Source: Tritrichomonas musculus (lineage: Eukaryota; Parabasalia; Tritrichomonadida; Tritrichomonadidae). Taken from it: a stretch of DNA of 64,000 nt. The notes beneath the pieces are model-generated. The model did not search any database and was not told the origin of the DNA. It saw nothing but the letters and a program-made list of their open reading frames with translations. Of this stretch, positions 31,358-41,200 are shown one piece after another (the first letter of the stretch is position 1; the number at the start of each line of letters is the position of its first letter). Position numbers and translations under genes: made by a program. The stretch is taken from NCBI GenBank assembly GCA_039105265.1, contig JAPFFF010000065.1, positions 496,001 through 560,000 on the forward strand, given 5' to 3'.

Positions 31358-31639
31358 TTAACGCCAAGCAGATTTAGCATTAGGCGATCCTTTATAGGCC
31401 AAAATTTCACCACTAAAACGTTCTCTAAATAATTTGCCCTTCATATTATTCGCCAATATTTCTAATTCATCCCTAAACCCCTTTGCTGGTATCCAATTAT
31501 AGGGCACTAAACATGTCACATAATTATTTGTGATATCTATATATTTAAAATTGTGTTCTCTTTTCAAATCTGCAACTTTTTGATTTGTTATAGGTGGATT
31601 GAAACGAATTTGACCTTGAATAATAATTATATCTGACAT
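31358..31639 (-). CDS. Hypothetical small protein of Polinton-like element (93 aa)
   Basis: A 93-residue frame, MSDIIIIQGQIRFNPPI at the start and a compact alpha/beta composition (FKYIDITNNYVTCLVPYNWI). It lies downstream of the HNH gene on the same strand with a 17-base gap. No family is recognised. The 5' spacing and orientation suggest co-transcription with the nuclease genes. Confidence 0.5.
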   Translation of the reverse strand: MSDIIIIQGQIRFNPPITNQKVADLKREHNFKYIDITNNYVTCLVPYNWIPAKGFRDELEILANNMKGKLFRERFSGEILAYKGSPNAKSAWR

Positions 31640-31655
31640 TTTGAATAAAAATAAA

Positions 31656-31967
31656 TTACGGCATTTTACGATTATAATTGTTTTCAGAATGTGTTACCCA
31701 TCGTAAATTACATAGACGGTTATCTTTACGATTACGGTTTTTATGATCGACTTCTTTTTTGTGAACAGGATCATCGTTAGGTAAAAATTGTTTGGCAATA
31801 ATAACGTGTTTTAAATAGTTTACACCATTCAAATTAACCGTCAAATAACCTTCATTGTGTTTTGAATCTTTCAATGGTTTACGTGTCTTCTTATTTCTTA
31901 TGGTGAAAGGGTATTTATTTAAAATCTCATAGTCATTTATAAAGCCTTTTAATGGAACAAAGCTCAT
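31656..31967 (-). CDS. HNH endonuclease (NUMOD4-HNH homing type)
   Basis: A 103-residue frame with a NUMOD4-like N-terminus (PLKGFINDYEILNKYPFTIR) and an HNH core: KHVIIAKQFLPND, KKEVDHKNRNRKDNRLCNLRW ending in VTHSENNYNRK. The DH, N and N residues of the HNH motif are in place. Such nucleases promote homing or cut host DNA, and are common passengers of phages and large DNA viruses. The start at MSFVPLKGF gives a typical length. A mobile-element nuclease on the same strand as the Rep-like gene 17 bases away. Confidence 0.75.
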   Translation of the reverse strand: MSFVPLKGFINDYEILNKYPFTIRNKKTRKPLKDSKHNEGYLTVNLNGVNYLKHVIIAKQFLPNDDPVHKKEVDHKNRNRKDNRLCNLRWVTHSENNYNRKMP

Positions 31968-31984
31968 TTTTCAAATACAAAAAA

Positions 31985-32284
31985 TTAATCTAATGGCCGT
32001 TCACCAAATTCTTGGAAGTCATGTTTTCTCGTATTGTTATTCAGTATATATCGAATACACCAGCTGTTTCTACGAGGCACTTCTAAATGAGCATTATGAC
32101 CAAATAAGCTCTTAACACACTTCATATCTTCTGGATTTTTGAAATAAATGAATGCATGACCATGATATCTGCCATTCTCACAAGTATCCTCACATGTACA
32201 TAGATAAGTGGAGTTATCTGGCAGTTCTTTAGGGTATTCATGTGTCCAGAATGTGATCATATAGTTCCTTCTTTTTCCCCACAT
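31985..32284 (-). CDS. HUH Rep-like endonuclease domain (CRESS-like)
   Basis: A 99-residue frame resembling the nuclease domain of rolling-circle Rep proteins. Motif I-like YMITFWTHEYP is at about residues 8-18; the HUH motif is GRYHGHAFIYF at about 38-48; the motif III region, SWCIRYILNNNTRKHDFQEF with GERP, is at about 72-95 and matches the Rep pattern in which a catalytic Tyr precedes a conserved (E/D)FGExP-like end. No helicase domain is fused. It is the first gene inside the right terminus. Rep would nick the element for replication. The motif order is clear; the family assignment is inference. Confidence 0.6.
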   Translation of the reverse strand: MWGKRRNYMITFWTHEYPKELPDNSTYLCTCEDTCENGRYHGHAFIYFKNPEDMKCVKSLFGHNAHLEVPRRNSWCIRYILNNNTRKHDFQEFGERPLD

Positions 32285-32369
32285 TTGTTTTTTGATATAA
32301 AGAAAAAAATTTAAAAATAAAAAATAAAAATAGAGAAAAAATTTATAAATGGCCTTGGTGAAATCATTG

Positions 32370-32422
32370 GCGCAGTTAGGTCTGGGCGACCGTTAAGGGC
32401 GCACAGCCTAACGTATACTACT
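32370..32422. repeat. Right terminal inverted repeat of Polinton-like element
   Basis: Exact inverse of 23470-23522. Together with about 75 bases on its inner side (AT-rich, then ATAAATGGCCTTGGTGAAAT) it recurs as a direct copy ending at 33243. Confidence 0.85.
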
Positions 32423-33243
32423 TAGAATATTTTACAAAAAACCCACAAAATGCTTGTATTTTAACAAGATCAAAATTAGAAGATAATGAAATTATTGAAT
32501 TCAGATTTGTGCATAAATCGAGGAAAAATTATAAAGTTCAAGTAAAAATTTTTATCGATGTACAATTCAAGTCATAACAAGTTTGGCTTTTATAATGTGC
32601 GGTTTATGGAAAAAAAAAAACAAAAAAATTTAATTCAAATTTACGAAAAGGGAAAAAGATAAGGTCAAATGAGAAAGAAAAAGAACAAATTCACGAATAT
32701 TATGAAATAACATTTCATTCATTAAAAAAAAAGTACAAGATCATTATACGATCATTCGCCAATTATTTTCAGTATTGTTAGCAATTTTTCATTTGTGTTT
32801 GATTTCTTTGCAAGGAAAATTTCTAAAATTCGAATACAATCCAACGAAGATACAAGATTGCTTTTAGAATATAGAGAATTATTTGTTTTAACTGAAAAAA
32901 ATATTATACATAATTTTGAGTCGTTAAAAAAAGAAGTAAATGGATACTTAATGTTAAATGTACATCCAAAAACGAAACAAAAAAATTAGCACAAATAAAA
33001 TATGAAGAATCAGAACATTATATTTTAAGTGGATGTTATATAACAAAGATAAAATAAATGGAACGTTGATGGATACAACATTCAATTTAATGCCGAATTA
33101 TTTGACTTCAATAAAGAAAAAAATTTAAAAATAAAAATAAAAAATAAAAATAGAGAAAAAAATTTATAAATGGCCTTAGTGAAATCATTGGCGCAGTTAG
33201 GTCTGGGCGACCGTTAAGGGCGCACAGCCTAACGTATACTACT
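32423..33243 (+). mobile_element. Third terminus and remnant of a related Polinton-like element
   Basis: Positions 33191-33243 are a third perfect copy of the 53-bp terminus, in the same orientation as 32370-32422, with its inner flank (from about 33113) also conserved. The 0.8 kb before it contains decayed coding scraps on the plus strand. This is most simply the end of a second copy of the same family, joined to the first by recombination or nested insertion. Broken; only an end is left. Confidence 0.55.
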
Positions 33244-33608
33244 AATTTCAACAATGATGATTGTTCTTTTTACATTAATTGCAAAAAAGTAACATTAGTG
33301 AATTTGATAATAGATGGTATTGATAATCTCATATTATTTTCAAACATATGTTATTAATGAATTATAATTTACTCTATAATTGTTTTCAAAATTCATTATT
33401 GAAATAGCTTTTTTAAAGCCAAAGTTTTAATTATTTTCAAAATTACTTTATATTTCATATTTTGAACTTTTAGATTTATTTTTTAATCTAAAATCAAATG
33501 TCTAGATTTTTTTGATGCTCTTGCTATTTCTATATTTTTTTGCTCAACACAAAGGTATGGAAACTTTTTTCAATTCAATTTTATTTTATGCAAAAAAAAA
33601 CTCGAATA

Positions 33609-34571
33609 AGAACATAGGAAACTCTCATAATCTTTTGAAATTAATATATAATAAAGTATATCATATTATAAGAATATTTTAATAGAAAACGTTTCCCTAA
33701 TTTTGCGTATATACTGAGATATGATCAAAGAAAGTTGCCAAAATTGAGAGGAATTTCTATTCAAATGTAGTATAATTTTGTAATTGATTTTTCTCGAAAA
33801 TTTGGCGGACGATTTTTCTAAAAATTTAATACAATATATAATGCAATGTATACTACTATTTAAGATAAATGTAATATACCGGTCATTCGTTGGCTCTGTT
33901 CTGAAATCGTTTTTTCCAAAAAAAAAATCGTAAAATCGGCTAAAAATAGTGTAAATCGCTTTATCTCGGGATATATACTTATAATGCGCAATTTTTTTGC
34001 TTAATCGTATTTTTAACATCATAATAAGACAAATAACCAATTTTTGGGTAAAAATATTGAATTTTGGCCGATATTGTTAGTAACGAGTTTTTTTGTATTT
34101 TTATCTTAATATAAAAAATCTCATTCTTCACGGATAGGAGTTTTTGGTAATTTCTCTATATACAATAAGCATACAATCCTATAATTTTATAATCATATAC
34201 AATACAGTAATGCAATTATTGTTATACTGATTATGTAGGTACACCTATTTTTTTTTCTGACATTTAATGCAAAAATACAAAAATCATATTTTTGAAATAT
34301 ATTTTATTAATGACTCGATGCAAAGCGAAGCTAATAAAAATATAGCAATTGATATATATTAAGATGCTTGCAATATATATTCTTATAATACCATAAATTT
34401 TGAAACATTTTTACATTTACGTCTGGAGACTCGTTATGAAAATCACAACTTTTTGAAAGACTCTCCGCCGCGATTTCGCTTAAAATCTGAAATCATCAAT
34501 AACTATCTTTGGTGAGTATATATTATTAATTTCGAAGCATATCGACATATCTCGAGAGTTTCCTATGTTCT
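33609..34571. mobile_element. 963-bp non-autonomous TIR element with 8-bp target duplication
   Basis: AGAACATAGGAAACTCTC at 33609-33626 is exactly inverted at 34554-34571, with weaker inverted similarity for another 25 bases inward. Direct repeats CTCGAATA flank it (33601-33608 and 34572-34579). It lies 42 bases inside the outer element and has a similar terminus (shared GGAAACT core and duplication length), so both probably belong to one superfamily. The interior is AT-rich and non-coding. Confidence 0.85.
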
Positions 34572-35010
34572 CTCGAATATTGATCATTTTTTATTAAAAA
34601 TTAGTCCTTCGTCATGTATATAATATTTATAGCATAAATATAAAATCAAAAAAAAAAATAATTTTAATTTTATTACCGAAAAACAAGAATAAAATCCAAA
34701 AATTTGCAATTTTTGATCAACGGAAAAAACCTCATCAAAGTTTAATACATGTCTAATATTGTTTTATCATATTATTAACATATTTAAAAATAGAATGAAA
34801 GTGCTTAATTCAAATCTCATAAAATGCATAATGAGAAAAAAATGTTTTTTTAAGAAAAAAATCAATTTAAAGATGAATGAATCGACAAAAGTTTTTAATT
34901 TTTTTATATGTTCTTCTTTTTTTTTATTTATTCGAAAATCAAATAAAAAAAGACCATGTTTTTCGAGTGGATTTGGAGATCTTATATGATGTTATCAATT
35001 TTTAGTATAG

Positions 35011-35683
35011 TTCATACCATTGATGATATGAATTTTATTATTGACCAATAAAGATGAAAATTTTTTAACCAAAAAGGTTAATTTATTTTTTTATAGTATT
35101 TCTTCCAAAGACACAAATAAACTCAACAAAATAACTAAATAAGAGTAGTTTACAAAACAATTCTTAGGTATATCCCAGCGCAACTTGGAAAAGTAAACAA
35201 TGCAAAGATAATTATTTTAGAATGACTTTTCCTAAAGCTCAAACAAACTCAAAAAACTCACTAAATAAGATTGTTTTACAAAATAATTCTTTTATTAATT
35301 CCAGTATGTTTTATTTTCCTTATAAACAAATGATATATCGATAGTTTTTTCATCTGCCAACTATGTGCTGGAATTTGTACGATAGTTATTTTGTAAATCG
35401 CTTTTATTTAGTAAATTTGGCGAATTTGCTTGTGTTTTAGGAAAAAATATTAAAAATGAATAATCTTTGCTTGGTTTGCTTATCCATGATGCTTTAAAAT
35501 CAACAATAAAAACGGAAAAAGTGATTTGAACGAATTTAGAATAGAATTTTTAATATCAATATGAAGAAAATTAGAAAACAATTTCCTGCAAAAACTCAAA
35601 ATTTTCAAAATTTTGAAATTCGCCTTTTAGGTAAAAAAATTCGCCTTTTAGGTTAAAATAATTCATATCACTTGCGATATGAA
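35011..35683. repeat. Foldback (long inverted repeat) region
   Basis: Near-palindromic 22-mers TTCATACCATTGATGATATG.. (35011-35032) and TTCATATCACTTGCGATATG.. (35662-35683) mark the ends. Inside, imperfect inverted arms lie at about 35175-35310 and 35355-35490, sharing TTTCCTAAA and AACTC(A)CTAAATAA-type blocks. A direct near-copy of part of the left arm occurs at about 35110-35165. This looks like a decayed foldback element inserted in the outer transposon. Boundaries are approximate. Confidence 0.5.
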
Positions 35684-35761
35684 TATAAAAAATGATAAAT
35701 TTCGAGTTCTTCCTCATGAAATATAAATTACTTATATAATTATATTTAAAAATAATATATA

Positions 35762-37700
35762 GTAACGGGAAAAATTGATAGACGTGGGAAAAATGGGGTG
35801 ATGCATTCAAAAAATTGAAAATATACTGAAAAAATTCTAAAAATTCTCTCAAAATACAAATTGAGAAAAAATGTCTATAAAATTGAAGGAAAAAATAAAA
35901 ATATTGGCAGAAAAATAAATTTTTTGGCATTAAAAATCTGCCTTAAAAAAAGTTTTTTTGAATAAAAAATAGCAATTTCCTGTAAAAAAAAAAAAATCAT
36001 TTTTTTAAATTTTTTTTTATTAAAATATAAGCATTTCTAACTTCTTTATGAATTATTCCTTAAGTTTTGGAAGAGTTGTAATGGAAGTCGTGTATTTTGC
36101 TGATTATTATTTGGTTGATTATAACGATTATAAATCAGTTGTTGATTTGATGTCAAATCTTGATGATTTTCAATTAATCCTTGAATGTATTCAATTTGAT
36201 AGCTCCGGATATGCGTACAACTTGTAACGTCGAAACGAATAAATTGATTGATTTCATTATTATTACCAATTGAATAATCAGTAACGATTCCAGCTGAATT
36301 GAAAGCTTTAATGCAATTTTGTGCAATCGATGCTTGTGAAAGAGTACTTTGAATTTTTAAAATTTGATTGCTTTGATAAGATAAAAGTGGATCATTTCGA
36401 AAATTACTTTCAAACCGTCTAACAATTCCAAACACACCTGGATCAAGTGGTTGCACTTGATCTGAGGTGTGTGGTGGAATAAAGTGTAAAATTAAATTAT
36501 CATCGTCTAAATTAATATCGTCAAAAGCACAATGGTGAGCGAGATATCCATCCATTATTATGACAGATGGTCCAAAATAACCATATTTTAAACGTAATTC
36601 TCTTAAATTAGGTATAAATTCTGTAGTGAGCCAATGCTTAAATCAGTATGTATTAATGTAAGCAGATGTCGTATTAACTATTTGGACGCTATCTTTAGGA
36701 ATTTTTTTATATATTTCGGCATCAACCGTAGTTCTTGTTACTGTGATTTGTGGCTTGGCGAAAAGACCACATGGTGAGATGCAAGCCAAGCATGAAGCTC
36801 TCTTTCCTGTTCTGCTTACTGGACATTGAGCTGTTGATCGCGGATAATTTGCTGGTACCAAAACTGTTTTTTCTATGGAATCTGCATAATCTTGCTGTCC
36901 AAATTCATCAAGATTGAAAACAAATGGAATCGGGAGACCGTTTATCTTATTTTTAAGTTCTTCTAAGTTTTGTTCCAATTCACTTAAAGAAGCATTAAGT
37001 CGAGATATATCCATTGATATTCCTGTGCAAGTTTTAAATTTATCTGCTAGTTTTTTATATATTTTTTTCCTTAATGTATCTAATTTTACAATTTAATTCT
37101 TACGAAATTCAAAATTTCCAAAAATGTTGGATAAATTGGATATGGCTGATGGTTATGAAGTCTTGTTATTTCACTTGATATTTCAGCCATATCCTGTTCA
37201 GTTAATTTTTCAGGACGTCCAACATTTTGAGGGACCCTTAAATTTTTTTTGTGCTGATTTTGGACAGATTGTTTTGAAGTATATGGAAACAACTGCGCAA
37301 TTCTTTCATATGATACATGAATAAGGTCATTTCTTAAATATTGACATAATATCCCAACTTGGTCCCTGAAAGAATTTGCTTTTATAAATTGTTGATGCAT
37401 TTTTGCCACACGAAATGCATCTCTTTCGTCATCTGTCCCAAGCAAATCACGAGCTAATGCTTTGGGAGGCTTTTGTGGTGTTCCTTTTGGATCGGCCATT
37501 AAAATTTAAAAATGAAATGATTCATTCAAAAATTGAAAGAATTTTTTTAAAAAAATTCAATTACGTCATCCATTTTCTCTTTTTAATTGATTTTTTGAAT
37601 ATATGAAATTCATTATTTTCAGTTTTTGAATACGTCACCCCATTTAAATTTTTGAATGCGTCACCCCATTTTTCTTCCGTCAACTATTTAATTCCGTTAC
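35762..37700 (-). mobile_element. Tc1/mariner-pogo-type transposon with TA duplication
   Basis: The termini GTAACGG... (35762) and ...CCGTTAC (37700) are flanked by TA on both sides and share longer inverted similarity, including AAAATGGGGTGA followed by GCATTCAAAAA at about 35791-35815 and its inverse near 37650-37675. The right end carries an extra tandem copy of the CGTCACCCCATTT block. The body encodes a broken DDE transposase on the minus strand. Size about 1.94 kb. It inserted within the outer element at 33551-37909. Confidence 0.8.
36046..37499 (-). pseudogene. Broken mariner/pogo-type DDE transposase
   Basis: Three minus-strand pieces of one transposase. 37086-37499 holds the N-terminal helix-turn-helix-like region (SYERIAQLFPYTSKQSV, then GRPEKLTEQDMAEI). 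36643-37014 holds the first catalytic block (FVFNLDEFGQQDYADS). 36046-36555 holds the second and third blocks (MDGYLAHHC and HTSDQVQPLDPGVFG), giving a D-D-D type triad as in pogo/Tc1 relatives. A frameshift near 37030-37086 separates the first and second pieces, and an in-frame TGA at 36643-36645 separates the second and third. The element is therefore not autonomous now. Confidence 0.8.
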
Positions 37701-38114
37701 TATAATTCAAAAAATAAAAAAAATGTTTTTTGAATTAAGATAACCAGATTAGGATTCAATTTTTTTCAAAAAAATAATTTATTTTTATCTTAAATTCCTC
37801 TCGAAAAATATGTCTTTTTTATATTATATTTATCATTAATACTATCATTTAAAAATTATATTTTGAAAGAAAAATGATCTGTCGAGTGGATAGAAGTTTC
37901 CATACCTTTCTCAACACTTTTTGAATTCATATTATTCATAAATTTTTTTTCTTTATATCCATTTTTTTTTTATTATTTTATTATTATTTGATAAATAAAC
38001 TAAAAATACAAAAATATTCATCAATATTTAATTAAAAAAATAGAAAATAGAAAATGTCTAAAAAAGTATATTTTTTTGAATACTTTTTTTCAATTGAATT
38101 CATTTGTCGAAAAA

Positions 38115-38215
38115 AGTTTCATTTTTCAATCTACCCCTTCTTCTGTAACTGAAATTGGAAAAGCTGCTTTTTATAGATGCTCATCTCTTTCTCCCGAACC
38201 GATACAATCAATTAA
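38115..38215 (+). pseudogene. BspA-like leucine-rich repeat fragment
   Basis: A short stretch reading SVTEIGKAAFYRCSSLS, the signature of BspA-like (LRR_5) surface repeats that are very abundant in trichomonads. The frame runs into unrelated low-complexity sequence on both sides. It is a scrap of a lost surface-protein gene beside the transposon nest. Confidence 0.65.
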
Positions 38216-38542
38216 TAATAAAATTACAAAATTAATGACTGAATTCCAAATTATGGTAATGATTGATCATCATATGATAGTATTAATAAAAAAAAAATGT
38301 CAGACAAATAGGCTTGTTATTCTGATATCAATTATCAGGTTTGGCACTTTTTTTAAATCAGATAATCGATAATAAAATGCTATCGATTGGAACTTTTAAT
38401 TGATTAATTCGATTATCAAGTATGAAATGTGATACAAAAAAAAATATTCTTTTGATATCGAATCTCAATTAATCAAAATTAATGCCTGAAAAAACCATTA
38501 ATGGTTTTCAAATATAAAAGATAAAGTTTAAAATCGACTTTT

Positions 38543-39649
38543 TTAAGGGCGTACGTCCCAAAAATGTTGTAAACTTGTTAATATTGAATTAACTCATAGA
38601 ATACATCTTTCAATACTTCCAAATTATGAAAAAGTTTAGGTCAAAAATGATGATATTTGTCCTAAACGATCAGAAAACTCTTATTTTTTTAGAACGATAA
38701 AATTTTACAAAAAATAATAGAAGGGGCGAAGCTCCTGATTTTCAATATGATTCATTTTATAATTTTATATCATTATATTTATTTGCTGTTAAGATTATTT
38801 TTCCAAATTGTATTCATTTTTATATGGTGAAAAAAAAGATATAGGTATTTTTATTTTTATAAAAATCATTGAATTGTTAATCGTGTAAGTAAATATTGAC
38901 CATATTAAAAACGGTTTAATTTTTTTAAAATTTTATGATTATTTTATAAAATTTCCAAACTTTTTGAATTCATTGAATTTTTTTCTTTTAATTTTTATTC
39001 GTTGTTTTTTGGATATATGCTTAAAATTTAAAGATAATTCTTTTTGTATTTTAAATAATCTCGATTATTGATTAAATATTTAATATTATTTGTTCTAAAA
39101 AAGCCAAATATTATGAAATAATTTTGATATCAAAAGATTGGCCATATAAATTGGCATACAATTTTATATCTTACATTAATAAATGTATTTTTATTTATTT
39201 TTATTGCGTTTTATAACATCGTATTGAAGTTCACATAGAAAATAATGTTTTTTACTTTCTGAGCAAAAAGAAGTTTTTCATTCAATTTTTTTGATTTAAA
39301 ATAGCATTATCTTGAATTTTTTACACATTAATGCTTATAACATTTGTTCAAATATATTTTATAAAATGTATTCATTATAAATAAATAACTAATATTGCAA
39401 TATAACTATCATAAAATGAAAAAGGTTAACGGTCGAAGAGCTTCGCCCCTTCTAAAATAATTTTGAATTAAAATGTTAAAATATTGCATAAAAATATTTT
39501 TTTTTAATATATCATCATTCTATAAATAATAGACATTTTATTTTCTCCAAAATAAAATTTATTCTTCAACTTTTTTTACTCCAAAATAGATTAAAATATT
39601 TGAGAAATCTCATTGAATCCTCATCATTCAATTGGACGTACGCCCTTAA
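38543..39649. mobile_element. TTAA-flanked inverted-repeat element (1.1 kb, non-autonomous)
   Basis: TTAAGGGCGTACGTCC at 38543-38558 is exactly inverted at 39634-39649, so a 12-bp terminus GGGCGTACGTCC is bounded by TTAA on both sides, the target used by piggyBac-type elements. A second, internal inverted pair (TAGAAGGGGCGAAGCTC, 38718-38734 and 39438-39454) sits 160-200 bases inside each end. The interior is AT-rich and non-coding. The two symmetric pairs make chance unlikely; the superfamily is inferred from the TTAA only. Confidence 0.7.
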
Positions 39650-40321
39650 ATTGAAAAAAATTGAATGGTATTTTTATTTATTTTTATAATTTCAATAGAA
39701 ATTGAATGAAAAATCAATGAATTTTCATTCTTTTGATTTAATAATTCTTAATCAATTATCTATGATATATTTATAGTTTAAATATATAATTTTTATTAGA
39801 AAATTTTACACTTGACCGTTTATTATTTCATTTGGCGTCATAGGAAATTGAATCATTCCGTTTATTAATTCAATTTTTTCAATATAAATTCTCAACTAAA
39901 CTTTATCTTTAGAGTTAGAAATAAACAAATGATATCAAATTGTAGCTTGGACGATGGAGAATATAATATATCAAAAAATATATCTCTAGGTCTATTGTAA
40001 GTTGTGATATATCAATTTTAATATTTGTTTCAACTTTTTTGGAAGAATCCTTTTCGGAAGCATATTTTAATTTAAATATTATTATACATATCTATATATC
40101 AATCTAAAAATTATTCCAAACCACAATTACATAAACTTGATTTTGTGATATTGGAAATAATGATGCAGAAAAAAAGTTCGTGAATAATAGATATTATGTG
40201 TTCTAATTAAGATAAAATAAATATGTATTGTATATACAATTTCATATTTTAAATTTATTGAATATTTCTAAAAATTAATCGAAAAAAATGCACTTTTTAA
40301 TTTCAAAAAAATGAGTAGCCT

Positions 40322-40353
<32 letters not shown>

Positions 40354-41200
40354 TGAAGCGTTCGCGTTTGACCCTTTTATTTCTAGTGTATTTTTTGGAT
40401 TATTTTTTATAAAACCATGTTCTATAATTAATTTTTAATTGATTCATGTATTTTTTTAAAACTGTCTATATTACAATTTCATTCATCAGATAATATCTAA
40501 CAATACATTAATCGTTATTTACAATAAATTTATCTTGACATGATAACAAATAAATGATAATTTCAAATTTTGATAAAAATATGAAGATAGAAATTAAAGA
40601 ATAGGAATAATGAAATGCATCTTTTGAGCAAATCAATAGTAATTCTGATGATTATAATCCTAATTCTGAGAATAATGCTAGGAATAAGTTGAGTAGAGTT
40701 AATAACAATTCTTAATTTATAAATATAGCTGAGATTGTGGAATAAATTTAAATAATATTAGGTATCATTAATAGTTATGATGTATTGAATTTAAATATTT
40801 AATATTAAGCATATTCATCATTAAATAGTTTTAGATGAGTTACCACACTCATTATTTGAAAAGATTACCGTTATTATTCCCCTTAAAAAGTGGTAACGAA
40901 ATAATATAAATATTTTCAATGAAATTGACAATGGATAAAAATATAACCTTTCAATTTTTATTCATAAAACTTTTTCAGTTTGGAAGGATAATAATTGGTT
41001 TGGTTATCAAATTGAAAAAGTTTTAAAATATACAAACCTTTGAATTTAATAATTCATAAAATTTAATTACGAAAACAATATTTATTTTTCATAAAAGCAT
41101 GATTGCCTAGATATAATTTTTTTTCCTTAAAATATATTCAAAAAGTGATGGATTTAATTCAAATCAGATTCAATACATCATATATAATTATATAATAAAA
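39650..41200. other. Intergenic AT-rich region
   Basis: About 1.5 kb of very AT-rich DNA, including an A run at about 40327-40354, with no coding or repeat structure that I can support. Confidence 0.6.

Larger units (their letters stand above)
30427..31360. mobile_element. 934-bp segment bounded by 34-bp inverted repeats inside the Polinton-like element
   Basis: Positions 30427-30460 and 31327-31360 are inverted copies with 32 of 34 matches, including a perfect 26-bp core (ATTCCAAAAACTGGACCTCT in the left arm). Both arms end in TA at the outside. A third partial copy lies at 30517-30535 and pairs with the left arm as a hairpin. The segment holds the 40-residue-repeat gene and an acidic GAA-type run. 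It looks like an insertion of a small TIR element or captured gene into the larger element. Confidence 0.5.
23470..32422 (-). mobile_element. Polinton-like element, TIR to TIR, without a visible polymerase
   Basis: The 53-bp termini at 23470-23522 and 32370-32422 are perfect inverted copies beginning 5'-AGTAGTATACG, in line with the 5'-AG ends of Polintons. All substantial genes lie on the minus strand: two large coiled-coil, fibre-like proteins, a C48 (adenain/Ulp1) protease, a proline-rich protein, a 40-residue-repeat protein, an HNH nuclease and a HUH Rep-like nuclease. No family B polymerase, retroviral-type integrase or packaging ATPase is recognisable, and no capsid jelly roll can be named by eye. 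The flanking hexamers (TGCATA left, TAGAAT right) do not match. It looks mostly whole, with perhaps one to three breaks, and fairly young because the termini are identical. Confidence 0.65.
33551..37909. mobile_element. Nested TIR transposon with 8-bp target duplication (outer element)
   Basis: AAAGGTATGGAAACTT at 33551-33566 is exactly inverted at 37894-37909, and both ends are flanked by the direct repeat CTCAACAC (33543-33550 and 37910-37917). The 8-bp duplication fits hAT-like elements, and the target fits the nTnnnnAn preference. Inside are a smaller relative (33609-34571), a foldback region (35011-35683) and a mariner/pogo-type element (35762-37700). Without these insertions the original would be a non-autonomous element of under 1.5 kb. 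No transposase of its own is seen. Confidence 0.8.

Noticed and set aside
23464-32428. Target-site duplication of the Polinton-like element
   Set aside because: The hexamers TGCATA and TAGAAT next to the two termini do not match, so no duplication is claimed.
32795-32989. Intact small gene between the two copies of the right terminus
   Set aside because: Coding-like but flanked by decayed sequence; treated as part of the element remnant.
33666-34040. 124-residue minus-strand frame
   Set aside because: Lies wholly inside a non-autonomous inverted-repeat element and has low-complexity composition.
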